A DNA stretch of 64,000 bases from Bog-473 sp963742035 (GTDB lineage Bacteria; Actinomycetota; Acidimicrobiia; Acidimicrobiales; RAAP-2), in contig CAVUKH010000007.1 in assembly GCA_963742035.1 (NCBI GenBank), positions 1 to 64,000 on the forward strand, read 5' to 3'. Numbering within the stretch: the first letter of the stretch is position 1; each line of letters begins with the position of its first letter. The translations under genes and the position numbers were made by a program. A model generated the notes under the pieces. The model was not told where the DNA came from, did no database searches, and was given only the letters and a program-made list of their open reading frames with translations. Of the stretch, positions 8,459 through 18,220 are shown piece by piece.

Positions 8459-9202
8459 TCACGAGGCGGTCGACCGCCGCGCGTGCCGCACGAGCCTGTC
8501 CCGGAGCTCCTTGGAGTGGCGCCGGCTCACCGGGAGGTCGAAGTTCCCGACCCCGACGACAGTGTGTCCCTGCGACGTCCGGACTTCACGGATATCGCGC
8601 AGCGACACGAGGTAGCTGCGGTGAATGCGGGCGAAGCCGTGGTCGCGCCATTGGTCCTCGAGCACGGCCATGGGCAGGCGGACGAGGTGTTGCGCCCCGT
8701 CTCGCAGATGCAGCCGGACGTAGTCGCCCGACGACTCAACCCACGACACCTCGTCGCGGGACACCATCCTCGTCAAGGTGCCGATCTCGACCGCAATGGT
8801 GTCGAGCGACGCGTCGTCATCGTGGTCAGCCTGGCGCGGCAGAGCAACCCTGGTCAGCGCGGTCACGAGCCGTTCCTGTGTCACCGGCTTGAGGAGGTAG
8901 CCCGAGCCGCCGACGTCGAAGGCGGCGAGGGCATGTTCCTCGTGAGCCGTCACGAAGACGATGGCCGGTGGGTGCGAGAACTGCGCCACGACGCGGGCAA
9001 GTTCGAGGCCGTCCAGGCCCGGCATGGCGATGTCGAGGAGGACGACGTCGAAGCGTTCGTGGTGGAGGTGGTGGAGCGCATCTGTCGCCGAGCTCACCGC
9101 CCGCACGTGTGACGCCATGTCCGAATGCGTCAGGAGGTAGACGAGCTCGTCGAGCGCAGGGGTCTCGTCGTCGACTGCCAGCACGCTGAGCCCGGACGTC
9201 AC
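8459..9202 (-). CDS. LytTR-family response regulator
   Basis: A 247-aa cytoplasmic transcription factor. The receiver domain has the acidic pair D11-D12, the phospho-acceptor D57 (VVLLDIAMPG) and the conserved Lys in GYLLKPV. The C-terminal LytTR DNA-binding domain (about 140-240) shows VSWVESSGDYVRLHL and FARIHRSYLVSLRDI. It overlaps the kinase stop by 4 bp. By gene order it should respond to a carboxylate signal and control satP-acs and/or the symporter. The paired repeats at 10509-10537 are its best candidate binding site. Confidence 0.9.
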   Translation of the reverse strand: MTSGLSVLAVDDETPALDELVYLLTHSDMASHVRAVSSATDALHHLHHERFDVVLLDIAMPGLDGLELARVVAQFSHPPAIVFVTAHEEHALAAFDVGGSGYLLKPVTQERLVTALTRVALPRQADHDDDASLDTIAVEIGTLTRMVSRDEVSWVESSGDYVRLHLRDGAQHLVRLPMAVLEDQWRDHGFARIHRSYLVSLRDIREVRTSQGHTVVGVGNFDLPVSRRHSKELRDRLVRHARRSTAS

Positions 9203-10377
9203 GAGAGGACCCCGACGTGATACTTGGGGATCCGCATGGTCACACGGGTGCCGGCGTCAGGAGCCGTCTCGACGGTGAGGCGCGACTCGTCGCCGAAGAC
9301 CGTTCGCAGGCGCTCGTCGACGTTGTGGAGGCCGACTCCCTCTTCGTCACCGGCGCCGGCCAGCGCCCGCCGGATCTGCCCCGGTTCAGCCCCGACGCCG
9401 TCGTCCTCGACGGAGACCTCGGCGTCGGTGTCGGCATCCGTGATGGTGATCTCCAGGTGGCCCGGCCGGCCGCTCGGCTCCAGCCCGTGGTGCACCGCGT
9501 TCTCCACCAGCGGCTGGAGCACGAAGGGCGGGAGCATGACGCTAAGCACTTCGGGGGCGACCCTGAGCGTGACCTCCAGACGATCGCCGAAACGCGCCCG
9601 CTCCAGGTCGAGATAGGTGTCGACCAGACGGATCTCCTCGGCCATCGTCACGAACTGCCCGTGGCTGCGGAAGCTGTAGCGGATGAAGTCGGCGAACTGC
9701 ACGAGGAGTTCGCGGGCCCGGTCGGGATCCGAGCGCACGAAGGATTCAATCGCCGTAAGGGCGTTGTAGATGAAGTGCGGCGAAATCTGGGCGCGCAAGA
9801 AACGCAGCTCGAACTGCACGGCCCGGCGGCGCGAGCGGTCGAGCTCGGCCAGCTGTAGTTGGGTGGAGACGAACTCGGCCACCTCCCCACTGAGGCGGAG
9901 CAGGCTGGCCGGCGCCGACGAGTCGAGGGCGATGATCGCCCCGACCACGACGTCGTCCGTCGTGATGGGCACGACGACGCCACCCTGGAGCGAACAGGCC
10001 CCTCCGTCCTCACACGTGAGGTCGTGGGGGGAGAGGACCTGGGGCCGGCCACTGGCGATCGCCAGTTGCACGGTGCCCGCGGCGAGCGTGCAGTGCGCGG
10101 CATCAATGCCTTCGGCCGCCAGTATCCCGAAGGTGTCCGCGATGGCGACGCCGGTTGCGCCGATCAGTTGGCGCAGGGGCGAGATCGCTCGCTCCGCCGA
10201 GCTGTGGTTGAGGCCGGTCCGCAGTGGGGGTGCAGCCAGATTCGCCGTGTGGAGGGTGGCCAAGGCCGCGCGCTGCGTCGGCGTGCCGAGCCGCCGCTCG
10301 GAGCGCACCGCAAAGCGGATCACCACCACGATCACAACCACGACGCCCACGAGGGCGATCCACAGCGCCTCTTTCAT
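9199..10377 (-). CDS. LytS/YehU-type sensor histidine kinase
   Basis: A 392-aa membrane-anchored kinase. One transmembrane helix (about 5-22) is followed by a GAF-like sensory region and the His_kinase domain with SPHFIYNALTAIESFV, where the His is the phospho-acceptor. The HATPase domain has PLVENAVHHGLEP (N-box) and VEDDGVGAEPG. The ATG at 10377 is preceded by AAGGGGG and places the helix at the very N-terminus; longer upstream frames add only non-conserved sequence. The Cys-containing stretch in the sensory region (CEDGGACSLQGG) could bind a metal or cofactor. It partners the overlapping LytTR regulator. Confidence 0.88.
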   Translation of the reverse strand: MKEALWIALVGVVVVIVVVIRFAVRSERRLGTPTQRAALATLHTANLAAPPLRTGLNHSSAERAISPLRQLIGATGVAIADTFGILAAEGIDAAHCTLAAGTVQLAIASGRPQVLSPHDLTCEDGGACSLQGGVVVPITTDDVVVGAIIALDSSAPASLLRLSGEVAEFVSTQLQLAELDRSRRRAVQFELRFLRAQISPHFIYNALTAIESFVRSDPDRARELLVQFADFIRYSFRSHGQFVTMAEEIRLVDTYLDLERARFGDRLEVTLRVAPEVLSVMLPPFVLQPLVENAVHHGLEPSGRPGHLEITITDADTDAEVSVEDDGVGAEPGQIRRALAGAGDEEGVGLHNVDERLRTVFGDESRLTVETAPDAGTRVTMRIPKYHVGVLS

Positions 10378-10746
10378 CGGCCCCCTTCGCCGGCGTGATG
10401 GCGAGTCTCGGAACGCCGGCTGCTCACCGTGTCTCGTAGCAGTGTGCCATACGGACACCGAAAATCGGCTGCTCCGGTAGCGGGGCGTCATCTGCCCGAG
10501 CCTCGTGTGCCGCTCGTCGCACGCAGATGACCGCTCGTCGCACAATTGCGTCACTTCGGCGACCACGCATTGCAGCGTCGGAGGGTGCCTTCACACAATG
10601 GCCGCGTCCCATCTTTTTGGGGGGCGTGAAGCAGGTGACACACGATTCGGGGGCCGCCGCTGAGGCAGGTGTTCGCACCCCGCCGTGCCACCACCGATCG
10701 CGTGGGGGCGGTGGCTCACCACGCCCGAACAAGGAGTGCTGACGTC
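10378..10746. promoter_or_regulatory. Divergent regulatory region between kinase and acetate channel genes
   Basis: This 369-bp gap separates the leftward kinase-regulator-symporter genes from rightward satP-acs. It contains the 21-bp-period direct repeats described separately (10509-10537) and an AAGGAG ribosome-binding site about 10 bases before satP. I see no conserved coding frame in it. Confidence 0.6.
10509..10537. promoter_or_regulatory. Paired direct repeats, candidate LytTR-regulator binding site
   Basis: GCCGCTCG (10509-10516) and ACCGCTCG (10530-10537) repeat with exactly 21 bp between starts and a 13-bp spacer; the identity extends to a 13-mer (CCGCTCGTCGCAC). LytTR proteins bind two direct repeats about two helical turns apart. 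The half-site resembles the ACC(G/A)CTC-type target reported for E. coli YehT/BtsR. The position between the LytTR gene cluster and satP supports the call. Confidence 0.6.
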
Positions 10747-11436
10747 ATGGCAATAAAGGACGACACGGTGCAGGGCGGTCCTGGGCAACCGACGGTGCAG
10801 AACGGCGCCCAAATGTCGGTGATGTCGCTGCAGAACGTGGCCATCAAGGAGACGCCGCCTATCGCTGATCCGGCGCCCCTGGGGCTGGCCGCCTTCGCCC
10901 TCACGACCTTTCTGCTTTCGGCCTTCAACGTTGGATGGACCAAAGGCACCGTGGCCTTTCTGGGCTTTGCTTTGGCCTACGGCGGGCTTGCCCAGCTCCT
11001 GGCCGGCATGTGGGAGTTCCGCAACCGCAACGTGTTCGGCGCCACTGCGTTCTCGACCTATGGCGCCTTCTGGATAGGTGTGGCTGTCTACTTCTTCTGG
11101 GTCGTTCCGGAATTCAAGCCGACGGCGCTCGAGCTGAGCAACGACTTGGGCTGGATCTCGGTGGCCTTCGTGATCTTCAACACCTACATGCTCCTCTGGA
11201 GCCTGTTCGTCAACCGAGCGGTGTTCCTGGTGTTCCTGACCCTCGAGGTCACCTTCATCCTCCTGGCCATCGGACACTTCTCCAACAGCACCAATATGGT
11301 GAAGGCCGGTGGCGTCGCGGGGATCGTGACGGCTGCGTGTGCCTGGTATGCGTCTGCGGCCGGTGTCATCAACGGCATGGCCTCCCGGAAGGTCCTCCCG
11401 GTGGGAACGCCGTTGCACCTCAATCCGGCGGAGTAG
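10747..11436 (+). CDS. Acetate/succinate channel, GPR1/FUN34/YaaH family
   Basis: A 229-aa inner-membrane protein with six hydrophobic helices. The family signature appears as ADPAPLGLAAFALTTFLLS at about residues 38-56, followed by YGGLAQLLAGMWEFRNRNVF and FGATAFSTYGAFWI. It should facilitate acetate uptake. An AAGGAG site precedes the ATG at 10747. It is followed after about 50 bp by acetyl-CoA synthetase, so imported acetate is activated immediately. Probable LytTR operator repeats lie upstream. Confidence 0.92.
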   Translation: MAIKDDTVQGGPGQPTVQNGAQMSVMSLQNVAIKETPPIADPAPLGLAAFALTTFLLSAFNVGWTKGTVAFLGFALAYGGLAQLLAGMWEFRNRNVFGATAFSTYGAFWIGVAVYFFWVVPEFKPTALELSNDLGWISVAFVIFNTYMLLWSLFVNRAVFLVFLTLEVTFILLAIGHFSNSTNMVKAGGVAGIVTAACAWYASAAGVINGMASRKVLPVGTPLHLNPAE

Positions 11437-11489
11437 GTAATGATCAGTGGGGCGGCGTCCGAGCCGGACGGGCCCGAGAGGAGGCTGCG

Positions 11490-13466
<1,977 letters not shown>

Positions 13467-13489
13467 GCGCCCGGCCGGGCCGGGCTACG

Positions 13490-13503
13490 ATTTACCAGTA
13501 AAT
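13490..13503. promoter_or_regulatory. Palindromic operator at the start of the B12-regulator gene
   Basis: ATTTAC-CA-GTAAAT is a perfect palindrome that runs into the ATG (13502-13504). A TACGAT -10-like hexamer (13485-13490) overlaps its left edge, and no Shine-Dalgarno is present, so the mRNA is probably leaderless. A regulator bound here would block its own promoter. The same architecture (TTTA, C or G, CA, complementary half) recurs at 17734-17753. Confidence 0.65.
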
Positions 13504-14377
13504 GGCGACCACCCCGGCTCCTTCCGAGCGACCCCCGTCCGGCTTGCTCGGCCTGCAGGAGGCCGCGGACCGGTTGGGCGTGCACTACATGACGGCCTAT
13601 CGCTACGTGCGGACGGGCCGTCTGCCGGCGACGCGGATCGGGGCGCAGTGGTGGATCGACCCGAGCGACCTCCGAGCCGCCCGCGGCGGGGCGACGGTGG
13701 CCGGGCGCTCGCGCAGCCTGACCCGCAAGGCGTCACGGGCGACCGCGGCGCGCCGGCTGGAGGACCGACTCGTGGCCGGCGACGAGCCGGGCGCGTGGAC
13801 GATCGTGGAGAGCCGTCTGGGCTCAGGCAGCGACCCCGACGAGGTCCTGCTCGAAGGGCTCGCGGGGGCGATGCGATCGGTCGGGGAGGGCTGGAAGGCC
13901 GGCGACTACACCGTGGACGACGAGCACCGGGCTTCGGGGGTGGCGGCTCGAGTCGTGGCCAGGCTCGGGGCTCGCTTCACGACGCGGGGGCCAAAACGTG
14001 GGAGCGTGATTCTCGGCACGCCGCCGCACGAGTTGCATGGCTTACCCACCGCCATGGCCGCCAACGTCCTGCGCGGCCACGGATTCGAGGTCGTCGACCT
14101 GGGTGCGGACGTGCCGCCAGAGGCGTTCGGGAGTGCGGTCAGCAAGACGCCGCAGGCGCTGGCCGTGGGCGTCGGCGTCACCGCCGGGAACCATGACCGC
14201 TCGGTCCGGGCGATCGTGCGGGCCGTCCACGACGTCAGCCCGGGTCTGCCGGTCCTGCTCGGCGGAGCGGGCATCAGCGGCGAGGAACACGCGGCCCGCC
14301 TCGGTGCGGCGTGGAGTGGCCAAAATGCACGGAGCCTGGCTGAGCTGATAGAGGTCCTCGGTCGCGCCGCCCGCTGA
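13502..14377 (+). CDS. CarH-like B12-binding transcriptional regulator (putative photoreceptor)
   Basis: A 291-aa protein with an N-terminal excisionase-like helix-turn-helix (about 14-58) rather than a classical MerR head. A helical cobalamin-capping domain and a Rossmann B12-binding domain follow. The CarH/LitR hallmark Trp-x9-Glu-His is present (W131, E141, H142). The lower-axial His is in PPHELHGLP (H179), followed by VVDLGADVPPE. In T. thermophilus CarH the residue after the Trp is the His that binds cobalt after light; here it is Lys132. Family members repress in the dark as adenosylcobalamin tetramers and release DNA on illumination. The convergent lipid-modification operon and matching palindromes indicate its targets. 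Confidence 0.85.
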   Translation: MATTPAPSERPPSGLLGLQEAADRLGVHYMTAYRYVRTGRLPATRIGAQWWIDPSDLRAARGGATVAGRSRSLTRKASRATAARRLEDRLVAGDEPGAWTIVESRLGSGSDPDEVLLEGLAGAMRSVGEGWKAGDYTVDDEHRASGVAARVVARLGARFTTRGPKRGSVILGTPPHELHGLPTAMAANVLRGHGFEVVDLGADVPPEAFGSAVSKTPQALAVGVGVTAGNHDRSVRAIVRAVHDVSPGLPVLLGGAGISGEEHAARLGAAWSGQNARSLAELIEVLGRAAR

Positions 14378-14379
14378 TC

Positions 14380-15606
14380 TCAGGCGGACCGGTCCATCCG
14401 CCCGGCGGGGGCGTCCGGCCGAGCCAGTACCAACTGCACGTCGGACACGTGGTGCTCCATGAAGGCCGCTTCGCAATAACACAGGTAGAGGGTCCAGAAA
14501 CGCCAGAAGCGGTTGTCGAAACCGAGACGCGCCACCGCGGGACGCTGGTCCTCCAGATTGGCGCGCCAGCGCCGGAGCGTCTCGGCGTAGTGGGCGCCGA
14601 TGTCCTGCAGGTCGACGATGCGCAGGTTCGACGTGCGGGCGACCGAGGCGGCAATGGTGCTCACCGACGGCAGACATCCGCCGGGGAAGACCATCGCCCG
14701 GATGAAGTCGTCGTGCAGCTTCGCCCGCTCGTAGCTGGCGTCCTCAATCGTGATCGCCTGCAATGCCATACGACCTTGGTCATGCAGCAGTCGGGCGCAC
14801 GTGGCGAAGAACTGGTCGTGGCGGCGCCAGTCCACCGCCTCGAGCATCTCGACGGACACGAGCGCGTCGTAGCGGCCCTCCAGGTCGCGGTAGTCCTCGC
14901 CGAGGACGGTGACCCGGTCGGTGAGGCCGTGGTCCGCCACACGTTTCTCCGCCCAGGAGCGCTGGGCCTCGGAGATGGTCGTCGTGGTGACGCGGCAGCC
15001 GTGTCGCTCGGCGGCGTGGATGGCGAACCCGCCCCATCCGGTCCCGATCTCGATCACGTGGTCGTCGGGCCCCAGCTGCAGCTTGGCGGCGATCATCTCG
15101 AATTTGGCCACCTGGGCCTGCTCGAGGCCGGCGCCGTCCTCGGTGAAGAAGGCACAGGAGTACGCCATCGTCGGGTCGAGCATCAGGGCGAAGAAATCGT
15201 TCGAGAGGTCGTAGTGGGCGGCGATGTTCTCGCGGTCCCGCTGCTTGGCGGGCGGCCGGAGTCGTTGTGCCGCCGCCACGAGGCCACCGGAACGGCGCGC
15301 CGTCGCATCGAGGAATTGCCGGAGGGCAGTCGTGCGCCTGAACGCGACCCGCACGACGGCGGTGAGGTCGTCGGTGTCCCACCACCCGGCGATGTAGCTC
15401 TCGGCCATCCCTCGTGAGCCGCGGTGCAGCACGGCAGGCCACGCCCTCTGGTCGTGCACCACGATCGTGGCGTCGGGGTCGCCCGAACCGCTGACCCGGG
15501 GGCGCCCGCCGGGCATGCCGTCACCCTCGAAACGCAGCGTCCCCGGACGACCGTCAGCGGATCGTTGCGCCAGCCCGAGGAGAAGGTGGCCGCTCATCAG
15601 ACCCAT
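14380..15606 (-). CDS. Cyclopropane-fatty-acyl-phospholipid synthase family methyltransferase
   Basis: A 408-aa SAM-dependent enzyme that methylates unsaturated acyl chains of membrane phospholipids. It has IAAHYDLSNDFFALMLDPTM, MAYSCAFFTEDG, the SAM site VIEIGTGWGGFAIHAA, and the late block FFATCARLLHDQGRMALQAI with IFPGG-like VFPGGCLPS. The start at 15606 lies 4 bases after the DUF1365 stop; ATG 15597 is also possible. It is third in an operon with an FAD amine oxidase and DUF1365, a set seen in light or singlet-oxygen stress regulons. The product may be a cyclopropane, methylated or furan fatty acid; sequence alone does not decide. Confidence 0.88.
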   Translation of the reverse strand: MGLMSGHLLLGLAQRSADGRPGTLRFEGDGMPGGRPRVSGSGDPDATIVVHDQRAWPAVLHRGSRGMAESYIAGWWDTDDLTAVVRVAFRRTTALRQFLDATARRSGGLVAAAQRLRPPAKQRDRENIAAHYDLSNDFFALMLDPTMAYSCAFFTEDGAGLEQAQVAKFEMIAAKLQLGPDDHVIEIGTGWGGFAIHAAERHGCRVTTTTISEAQRSWAEKRVADHGLTDRVTVLGEDYRDLEGRYDALVSVEMLEAVDWRRHDQFFATCARLLHDQGRMALQAITIEDASYERAKLHDDFIRAMVFPGGCLPSVSTIAASVARTSNLRIVDLQDIGAHYAETLRRWRANLEDQRPAVARLGFDNRFWRFWTLYLCYCEAAFMEHHVSDVQLVLARPDAPAGRMDRSA

Positions 15607-15610
15607 CGTC

Positions 15611-16474
15611 CTACCTCGCCGTCGCGGCGAACGACCCGGCCGGACACCCGCCCGGCGGGTCCGACCGGCCGGGATGTCGGTGGATGGGGGCGCCGCGCGC
15701 CACCAGCCGAAGCGCCTGGGCATAGATCCCGCCCGACACCCGCGCCGTCATGCCGGCATGGGCCCAGAGCAGATGGGCCAAGCCGGCGCGATCGAGCGGC
15801 CGTCGTCGCAGCAGCATGGATGCGGCCATCTGGGGCGGGGACCTGTCGGTGCTCGGTTCGTGTCCCCGACCGTACGGCAAGGACGGCGGCGGCGCATCGA
15901 CGTCGAGGCTGACCCGGATCCCGTCCCCCGGCGCCGAGTAGCGAAGGGTGTAGGTGGCCTGGGACGGCAGGAAGGGTGAGACGTGCAAAGCCTTGGCGAA
16001 GCGGTGCTCGCCCGGGGGACCGACGACGTAGGAGCAGCGTTCGTGCCAGGGGGTGTTGGACACCTCGAGCACCGTCCACTCGACCGCGCCGCCGGAGGGA
16101 TCGAAGCAGTAGTAGACGGTCAGCGGATTGAAGAGCCAGCCCCACGTCCGGACGTGGCCCAGCATCGCCACCGGCCCCCGCACCAGTCCGCCGGCGCCTG
16201 CGACGGCGTCTTCCACTGCGCCGCGCACCGTTTCGGCCTTCGACGGGAGATAGTCGTCGCGGTGGAACCGGATGGCAGTCGGCCACCGGCCTCGGTGCGG
16301 GGAGGGGTCGAGGTCGACGAGGGGATGGACGGCTCGCAGTTCGGCCAGCTCGTCGAGGAAGAGCAGGGGGAGCGCCACCTTGGAGTCGAAACGATGGGCC
16401 GGTTCCGCTCGCCGGTGCGTCACGATGCCCTCGTAGAGCGCGCTGCGCAGTGGTGACGAGCTCGCCGACGTCAC
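15611..16474 (-). CDS. DUF1365 family protein
   Basis: A 287-aa protein with the DUF1365 signature: YEGIVTHRRAEPAHRF at the start, VAMLGHVRTWGWLFNPLTVYYCFD in the middle, EVSNTPWHERCSYVV and KALHVSPFLP. The family is of unknown biochemical function but is nearly always next to a FAD amine oxidase and a CFA-type methyltransferase, as here. Its GTG overlaps the oxidase stop (GTGA). The C-terminal tail (about 255-287) is Pro/Arg/Gly-rich and not conserved. Confidence 0.85.
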   Translation of the reverse strand: MTSASSSPLRSALYEGIVTHRRAEPAHRFDSKVALPLLFLDELAELRAVHPLVDLDPSPHRGRWPTAIRFHRDDYLPSKAETVRGAVEDAVAGAGGLVRGPVAMLGHVRTWGWLFNPLTVYYCFDPSGGAVEWTVLEVSNTPWHERCSYVVGPPGEHRFAKALHVSPFLPSQATYTLRYSAPGDGIRVSLDVDAPPPSLPYGRGHEPSTDRSPPQMAASMLLRRRPLDRAGLAHLLWAHAGMTARVSGGIYAQALRLVARGAPIHRHPGRSDPPGGCPAGSFAATAR

Positions 16475-17715
16475 AGGCGCGCCCCGAACCGCTCACAGGC
16501 CACGAGCGCGCTCCGGACCCCGTCCTCGTGGAAGCCGTAGCCCCAGTAGGCCCCGCAGTAGGAGACAGCGCCGGCACTCAGGGCGCGCTGGCTGGACTGC
16601 GCAGCCACCGCCGCCTGGTCGACGACGGGGTGTGCATAGTCGAACCGCTTGACGACCTGGTCGGGATCGACGGCCTCGTCGCGGTTGAGCGTCACCAGCA
16701 CGGGCCGGTCCGCCTGCAGCCCCTGCAGTCGGTTCAGGTAGTAGGTGAGCGTGGCTCCGCTGGTCGGCCCTTCCGGGCGCACGTAATTCCATGACGCCCA
16801 GGCCCGCCGGTTGGCCGGCAACAACCTCGTGTCGGTGTGGAGTGTGGCCCGGTTCGGCTGGTAGCGGAAGGCACCGAGCACGCGGCGTTCCTGGTTGGTC
16901 GGGTCGCCCAGGAGAGCCAGGGCCTGGTCACTGTGCGTGGCCACGACCACATGATCGAAGGTGACCGGGCCGGCCGCGGTCAGGAGTTCGACGCCTCGCT
17001 CCTGGCGCCGCAGCTTGGTGACCTCGGTGCCCAGGTGCAGCCGGCCCCGGTTGCGGAGCGGCTCGAGGATCGCCTCCACGTACCGCGTCGATCCGCCGGT
17101 CACTGTCCGCCACGCCGGCTGGTCGCCGGGGCCCAGCAGCCCGTGCCGGCTGAAGAATTCGACGAACGTCCGAGCCGGGATCTGCGTGAAGGTCCCGGGG
17201 TCAGCCGACCAAATGGCCGACCCGAGGGGGATCAGGTACCAGTCGAGGAAGCCGGTCGACCAGCGTCGGGTGGCGAGGAGATCGGCCAGGCTGCCGGACG
17301 AGGCAGGCTCGGCCAAAAGGGCGCGGGACAACCGGTTGAAGCGCACCACGTCGGCCAGCATGGCCAGGAAGGCCGGCCGGACCGCGTTGCGGCGTTGCGC
17401 GAAGACCGTCGAGAGCGAGGTGCCGCGCCACTCCAGCCCGCAACGCAGGTCGGTGAGGCTGAAGCTCATCTCGCTCGGGTGCGTCGGGACCCCCAGCCCG
17501 GCCAGCAAGCGGGTGAAGAGGGGGTACGTGCGCTCGTTGTAGACGAGGAAACCCGTGTCCGCCGCGACCGGGCCCCCTGGGAGGTCGACGGTCACCGTGT
17601 TGGCGTGACCACCCGGTCGCCCATCGGCCTCGAAGAGATGGACCTCGTGGTGCTGTTGGAGCAGGTGAGCCGCGGTCATGCCCGCAATCCCGGTCCCGAT
17701 GATGCCGATGCGCAA
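16471..17715 (-). CDS. FAD-dependent amine oxidase-like oxidoreductase
   Basis: A 414-aa flavoprotein beginning RIGIIGTGIAGMTAAHLL (Rossmann GxGxxG), then the acidic residue in VHLFEADGRPGGH and the FAD-binding close GAYWGYGFHEDGVRSALVA at the C-terminus. Members paired with DUF1365 and CFA-like enzymes are thought to act on membrane acyl chains, possibly as desaturases. The start is TTG at 17715, chosen because GGAGG lies eight bases upstream and the Rossmann strand starts at once. It is first in the leftward operon and its promoter region contains the 20-bp palindrome at 17734-17753. Confidence 0.88.
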   Translation of the reverse strand: MRIGIIGTGIAGMTAAHLLQQHHEVHLFEADGRPGGHANTVTVDLPGGPVAADTGFLVYNERTYPLFTRLLAGLGVPTHPSEMSFSLTDLRCGLEWRGTSLSTVFAQRRNAVRPAFLAMLADVVRFNRLSRALLAEPASSGSLADLLATRRWSTGFLDWYLIPLGSAIWSADPGTFTQIPARTFVEFFSRHGLLGPGDQPAWRTVTGGSTRYVEAILEPLRNRGRLHLGTEVTKLRRQERGVELLTAAGPVTFDHVVVATHSDQALALLGDPTNQERRVLGAFRYQPNRATLHTDTRLLPANRRAWASWNYVRPEGPTSGATLTYYLNRLQGLQADRPVLVTLNRDEAVDPDQVVKRFDYAHPVVDQAAVAAQSSQRALSAGAVSYCGAYWGYGFHEDGVRSALVACERFGARL

Positions 17716-17733
17716 GGGTCGTCCTCCGGGTCC

Positions 17734-17753
17734 CTAATTTAGCACTAAATTAG
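17734..17753. promoter_or_regulatory. Perfect 20-bp palindromic operator in divergent promoter
   Basis: CTAATTTAG-CA-CTAAATTAG is a perfect inverted repeat between the leftward amine-oxidase operon and the rightward SRPBCC-SDR pair. It shares the centre and TTTA/TAAA half-site pattern with the palindrome at the B12-regulator start. An outer inverted pair GGTCGTCC (17717-17724) and GGACGACC (17753-17760) adds symmetry. It most likely binds the CarH-like regulator. Confidence 0.72.
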
Positions 17754-17791
17754 GACGACCGGCCGCGCGGCCGGCAATTGAGGAGAGGCAC

Positions 17792-18220
17792 GTGGCTATC
17801 TACAAGACCCAGATCGATGCAGCGAGGGGGCCCGAAGAGGTGTTCGAGTATCTGGCCACCTTCTCCAACGCCCGTGAATGGGATCCGGGTGTGACGGAGG
17901 GGGAGGCGCTCACGCCAGGTCCGGCTGCGGTCGGCTCGGTCTACCGGCTCGGTGTGCGGATCGGGGGACGGGTCGTGGCCTTTGACTACAAGGTCGTCGA
18001 CATCGATCGCCCCCGTCGGGTGGTCCTGCAGGCGACCCGCGGGCACGTCGTGTCGACGGACACCATCACGGTGGAGCGGGCCGGTCCTGGCTCCCGGGTC
18101 AGGTACGTGGCGGTGCTCGACGGGCGCGGTCTGCTGCGGTTGGCGTCGCCCCTGATCGCTCGTGTGTTCTCCACCACGGCGGAGCGGGCGGCCACGGGAC
18201 TCCGCACCGCGTTGGCGTGA
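17792..18220 (+). CDS. SRPBCC (polyketide cyclase/START-like) family protein
   Basis: A 142-aa hydrophobic-ligand-binding fold. The frame starts MAIYKTQIDAARGPEEVFEYLATFSNAREW, a standard SRPBCC N-terminus, and contains VAFDYKVVDIDRPRRVVLQA. The GTG at 17792 follows GAGGAGAGG. Its stop overlaps the SDR start (GTGA). It diverges from the amine-oxidase operon across the palindromic operator, suggesting co-regulation by light or B12. The ligand is unknown; a lipid or isoprenoid role would fit the neighbours. Confidence 0.8.
   Translation: MAIYKTQIDAARGPEEVFEYLATFSNAREWDPGVTEGEALTPGPAAVGSVYRLGVRIGGRVVAFDYKVVDIDRPRRVVLQATRGHVVSTDTITVERAGPGSRVRYVAVLDGRGLLRLASPLIARVFSTTAERAATGLRTALA

Noticed and set aside
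10935..11489. Upstream extension of acetyl-CoA synthetase into satP
   Set aside because: The segment is an alternative-frame reading of satP; GTG 11490 has a good ribosome-binding site and matches the family start.
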